From NCBI GenBank assembly GCA_910578085.1, contig CAJTPM010000027.1, positions 5,893 through 51,338 of the forward strand: a stretch of DNA of 45,446 nucleotides. Reading direction: 5' to 3'. The DNA is from an uncultured Lachnospiraceae bacterium (GTDB taxonomy: Bacteria > Bacillota > Clostridia > Lachnospirales > Lachnospiraceae). Position 1 is the stretch's first letter. Each line of letters starts with the position of its first letter. The position numbers and the translations under genes are program-made. Positions 42,515 to 45,446 of the stretch are shown piece after piece. The notes below the pieces were generated by a model. That model did not search any database. It had not been told where the DNA came from and worked only from the letters and a program-made list of their open reading frames with translations.

Positions 42515-45059
42515 TTTCCTGTACCCATTTTTTCCAGAATTCCCCTACATGAAAGGCGGCATGATTGCAGGTCATCACCTGATAATCGGCCCACTCTCTG
42601 GGAAACATACGCTGATAGGATCGCTGCAAAAAGCGCTCATCCAGCAGTGCCACAATGCCGATGTCCTCCGCTGTGCGGATCACCCTGCCTGCCGCCTGCA
42701 GCACTTTGTTCATTCCCGGGTACTGATAAGCATAGTCGAAGCCGTTTTCCGACTGCCTGTCAAAATACTGCCTGACGATCTCCCGCTCATTGCAGACCTG
42801 GGGAAGACCTGTTCCCACAATGACCGCACCGATCAACCGGTCGTTCTTTAAGTCGATCCCCTCACTGAAAATGCCGCCCAGCACACAGAAACCCAGAAGG
42901 GAACGGCCGCCTGCACCTGTAAACTTCTCCAGAAACTCTTCCCGTTCCCGCTCCCCCATATACTCTTCCTGTACGATACAGCACTCCCTCTCCTCATCGA
43001 AAAAAGAGGCCAGATAAACTTCATAAACCTGTTTTAAGAAGGCGTGGGATGGGAAAAATATCAGATAATTTCCTTTTTTCTGTGAGGTTATCTCCTTTAT
43101 ATAGGAAGCTGCGCGGAAATATTCCCCGGGGCCTCTTCTCGTATATTTACTCGTAATATCGGAACCGATAAAAAGTCCTTTTCTTTCCGGCGAAAAGACA
43201 GAAGTCGCATAGACCTCATAATCTTCCACTCCACCGCCCAGCAATCCCTTATAATACTGGATCGGAAGAAGGGTTGCAGAAAACAGAATACTGCTTCTGG
43301 CCCGCATCATACACTCCGTCAGATTTCCGGAAGGATCCACGCAGAAAAGTTTCAGCATAAAACCGCCATCCTTCTGTATCTCACTGTACATGACATACTT
43401 GTCATCAACCTTGTCATAAATCAGCAAAAAGTGCGATATTTCAAAGTAAAACTCCAGAACAGCATTTCTGACAGGACTGTCATCATGTTCCTCCAGAAAC
43501 TTTTCCATCTGGGCGGCCAGTTTATTCAACGGCAGAATAAAGGATTCGATGCTCCCCAACACCTGATAGTTTTCACACTCTTTTTTATAGACGAGGAGCT
43601 GTCGGTTACAACGCTCAAGCAGCGAACCCATTTTTTTGTCGTAACCCCTCACGATCTTTTTTAACTCCAGAAAGTCCTCCTTCTTCAGAACGGCGCTGTA
43701 CATCTCCCGCCCTCTGTCCACAAGATTGTGAGCCTCGTCCACAAGAAATATGTAATCCTGCCTCGCACCCTCGGCAAAAAATCTTCTCAGATAGACATGG
43801 GGATCAAAGGCATAATTATAATCGCAGATCACCCCGTCCGCGAACAGGCTCATATCCAGACACATCTCAAAAGGGCAGACCTGATGCTTTACTGCATATG
43901 CCTCGATCAATTCCCTGTTGAAGCTGACTTCATGAGTCAACATATCGTAAATTGCTTCATTTACCCTGTCATAGTGCCCTTTGGCATAGGGACAGGCCAC
44001 CGGATTGCACTCCGTCTCCTCCAGAAAACAGATCTTGTCCCGTGCGGTCAATATCACCGTTTTAAACAGCAGTCCTTTTTCCCTTAAAATGGAGAACGCC
44101 TCCTCCGCCACAGTCCGGGTGATGGTCTTCGCCGTCAGATAAAACAGTTTTTCCGCCATCTGTTCCCCGATCGCCTTTACCGATGGAAATACCGTGGACA
44201 GTGTTTTCCCCACCCCCGTGGGCGCCTCGATAAACAGCTTTCGTTTGTGATAGAGCGTCTGATACACATAGGTGACCAGCTCTTTCTGTCCGGCTCTGTA
44301 AGAGAAAGGAAATTCCAGTTCCCGGATGGAGCGCTGTCTCTTTTCCTTCCAGTCCACCTCATAATCCGCCCATCTCTGATAGGAGCGCATCAGCTGCCCA
44401 AACCACTTTTCCAGATCCTCAAATCTGTAGTCTCTGAAAAAGTACTGTATTTCCTCAGTCTCCATATTGCAATAGGTCATGCGGACACGGATATAAGGCA
44501 GGTTGTTCTGCTTTACATAGATGAAGGCATAACACTTTGCCTGCGCCAGATGCACCATGACAGGCTCTTTCATCCTGCTGACATCCATGTAAGTCCCTTT
44601 GATCTCATCGATGACAACTGTGTCACCCAGACTGTCAGGATACTGTTTCTCCGACAGTTCCACTTCTTCCGGTATTTTTGTCTCCCCCGGTGTCTCCTCT
44701 CCGGCTTTGGACGACTCCTGGGTGGCAGGACGAAGCTGCCCCACTGCTATGGCCCTCTCAATGGTGGATATCCGATTATCAAAACAGACCGGCACTTCCC
44801 GCAGGATCCTCTCCGCCAGTTTTCCGTCAATGATGCCGTCCGCCCTGCCTTCCACAATAATATCGTAGCGTTCCGTATGGTGAGTATACTTCAACGTCAC
44901 TTCGGCATGATAATCCGCCCCCATGCGCTTTTGCAGCATGCGGTGGATCCTGCCTCCCTCCTGCATGGCATTTTCGGGGGAGGCTGCTTTTCGGTTGTCT
45001 ATATCGCCGCTTCTCAAAATAAATTCTACAAGATTGCGGACGGATGTGATTACTTCCAT
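42495..45059 (-). CDS. XPD/DinG-like helicase with N-terminal PD-(D/E)xK nuclease domain
   Basis: An 854-residue superfamily 2 helicase. The N-terminus (about 1-200) resembles a Cas4/RecB-type nuclease, with RYDIIVEGRADGII and VVIDEIKGTYMD as the D ... ExK core. Walker A is EAPTGVGKT near 283. An Fe-S cluster domain carries cysteines in DKICFLEE, TECNPVACPY and QVCPFEMC (about 340-405). The DEAH box is LVDEAHNLVDR near 440. The C-terminal motor ends with VLQAAGRVIRTAEDIG. This suits DNA repair or replication-fork processing and fits beside nfo. The ATG at 45059 is about 70 bases below a good promoter. Confidence 0.88.
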   Translation of the reverse strand: MEVITSVRNLVEFILRSGDIDNRKAASPENAMQEGGRIHRMLQKRMGADYHAEVTLKYTHHTERYDIIVEGRADGIIDGKLAERILREVPVCFDNRISTIERAIAVGQLRPATQESSKAGEETPGETKIPEEVELSEKQYPDSLGDTVVIDEIKGTYMDVSRMKEPVMVHLAQAKCYAFIYVKQNNLPYIRVRMTYCNMETEEIQYFFRDYRFEDLEKWFGQLMRSYQRWADYEVDWKEKRQRSIRELEFPFSYRAGQKELVTYVYQTLYHKRKLFIEAPTGVGKTLSTVFPSVKAIGEQMAEKLFYLTAKTITRTVAEEAFSILREKGLLFKTVILTARDKICFLEETECNPVACPYAKGHYDRVNEAIYDMLTHEVSFNRELIEAYAVKHQVCPFEMCLDMSLFADGVICDYNYAFDPHVYLRRFFAEGARQDYIFLVDEAHNLVDRGREMYSAVLKKEDFLELKKIVRGYDKKMGSLLERCNRQLLVYKKECENYQVLGSIESFILPLNKLAAQMEKFLEEHDDSPVRNAVLEFYFEISHFLLIYDKVDDKYVMYSEIQKDGGFMLKLFCVDPSGNLTECMMRARSSILFSATLLPIQYYKGLLGGGVEDYEVYATSVFSPERKGLFIGSDITSKYTRRGPGEYFRAASYIKEITSQKKGNYLIFFPSHAFLKQVYEVYLASFFDEERECCIVQEEYMGEREREEFLEKFTGAGGRSLLGFCVLGGIFSEGIDLKNDRLIGAVIVGTGLPQVCNEREIVRQYFDRQSENGFDYAYQYPGMNKVLQAAGRVIRTAEDIGIVALLDERFLQRSYQRMFPREWADYQVMTCNHAAFHVGEFWKKWVQETHPLKR

Positions 45060-45446
45060 GGGAGATTCCTCTAACCTCGCAAGTTTTTTATTGCTTTTTA
45101 TCTGTCTGACAGTATTCTGGTCTTTTGATTATAGCACATTTTTTTCCATGGATACAAAAATGACCAGGTTATATTTTCTTTTCCATTCGTTCCATGTGAC
45201 GTGTACTTTAAAGTTTTTCACTTTTAAGATTAAATTAAGCTTTTCCCGCTTTTTCTTTAAACATAGTATGCTATCCTGATAATAACAAACGCCGCCTCGC
45301 TTCACGTGTCGGCTTATTGCAGCAAACACCCTTACCTTTCCGCTCTGCCGGAATCACAGGGAATACACAAACATAAAACAGCAGCTTCTAAAAGGAGCTT
45401 CCTGTATAATTCAAATATAGGGAATTCCAAGAAGGGTGGTTGATAA
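45060..45446. other. Right-end intergenic region
   Basis: About 390 bases at the edge. It holds the helicase promoter (45128-45157) and a TATAAT near 45405 on the plus strand that, with the GAAGGGTGG near the last bases, may serve a + strand gene starting beyond the window. No complete gene is seen. Confidence 0.5.
45128..45157 (-). promoter_or_regulatory. Promoter of the XPD-like helicase gene
   Basis: On the minus strand TTGTAT (45152-45157) and TATAAT (45128-45133) are 18 bases apart, with an extended -10 TGCTATAAT. Confidence 0.7.

Noticed and set aside
45129..45329. A 66-residue protein on the minus strand
   Set aside because: It has no good ribosome binding site, odd composition, and overlaps the promoter of the helicase gene.

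Overview
This window looks like the chromosome of a spore-forming Clostridia member, probably Lachnospiraceae. The evidence is a complete forespore cluster (spoIIAA, spoIIAB, sigF, spoVAA, spoVAB, spoVAC, spoVAD, spoVAE), AGGAGG-type ribosome binding sites and the character of the encoded proteins. No taxonomic marker such as rRNA is present, so the family is an inference.

Layout. Positions 1-6521 (+ strand) hold a very long prophage tail tape-measure gene. It is broken by an insert of about 1 kb (1191-2183) made of a dense series of hairpins (probable structured RNA) and an AT-rich zinc-ribbon gene on the opposite strand. A bidirectional terminator separates it from host genes. From 6621 to 32473 nearly everything is on the minus strand. 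Read in the direction of transcription: a zinc-ribbon/TPR membrane protein, folC and valS; then spoIIAA-spoIIAB-sigF-spoVAA-spoVAB-spoVAC; then an inserted AT-rich cassette of four genes (nuclease-like effector, small middle component, SMC-like ATPase, AlbA/GHKL ATPase) that resembles an ABC-three-component conflict system; then a membrane-anchored LysM protein; then spoVAD, a small conserved protein, a RidA protein, a shikimate-kinase-like protein and finally spoVAE. The normally contiguous spoVA operon is therefore split twice. Matching forespore-type (sigma-G/F) promoters stand before spoVAA, before spoVAD and before spoVAE, so each displaced gene carries its own promoter.

Positions 28655-33315 hold an HtrA-type protease, a GNAT acetyltransferase (+ strand), a 6-phospho-beta-glucosidase and a metallo-beta-lactamase-fold protein. 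The last two sit downstream of a beta-glucoside PTS permease that lacks its 5' half. Its missing part, and the 3' end of a PRD-type regulator (37985-39244), are replaced by an AT-rich accessory island (about 33850-37990). The island carries a KAP P-loop NTPase, an iteron-like repeat region, a GNAT toxin/antitoxin-like pair, a small element protein and a degraded large serine recombinase. Beyond it come a GH13 glucosidase, a roughly 0.9 kb gene-free AT-rich region with several DnaA-box-like sequences and a 14-bp inverted repeat, endonuclease IV (nfo, + strand) and an XPD/DinG-like helicase fused to a nuclease domain.

The strongest candidate for something new is the conflict-system cassette lodged inside the spoVA operon together with the promoter rearrangement around it. 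The structured insert in the tape-measure gene and the repeat region beside the KAP NTPase are the next best.
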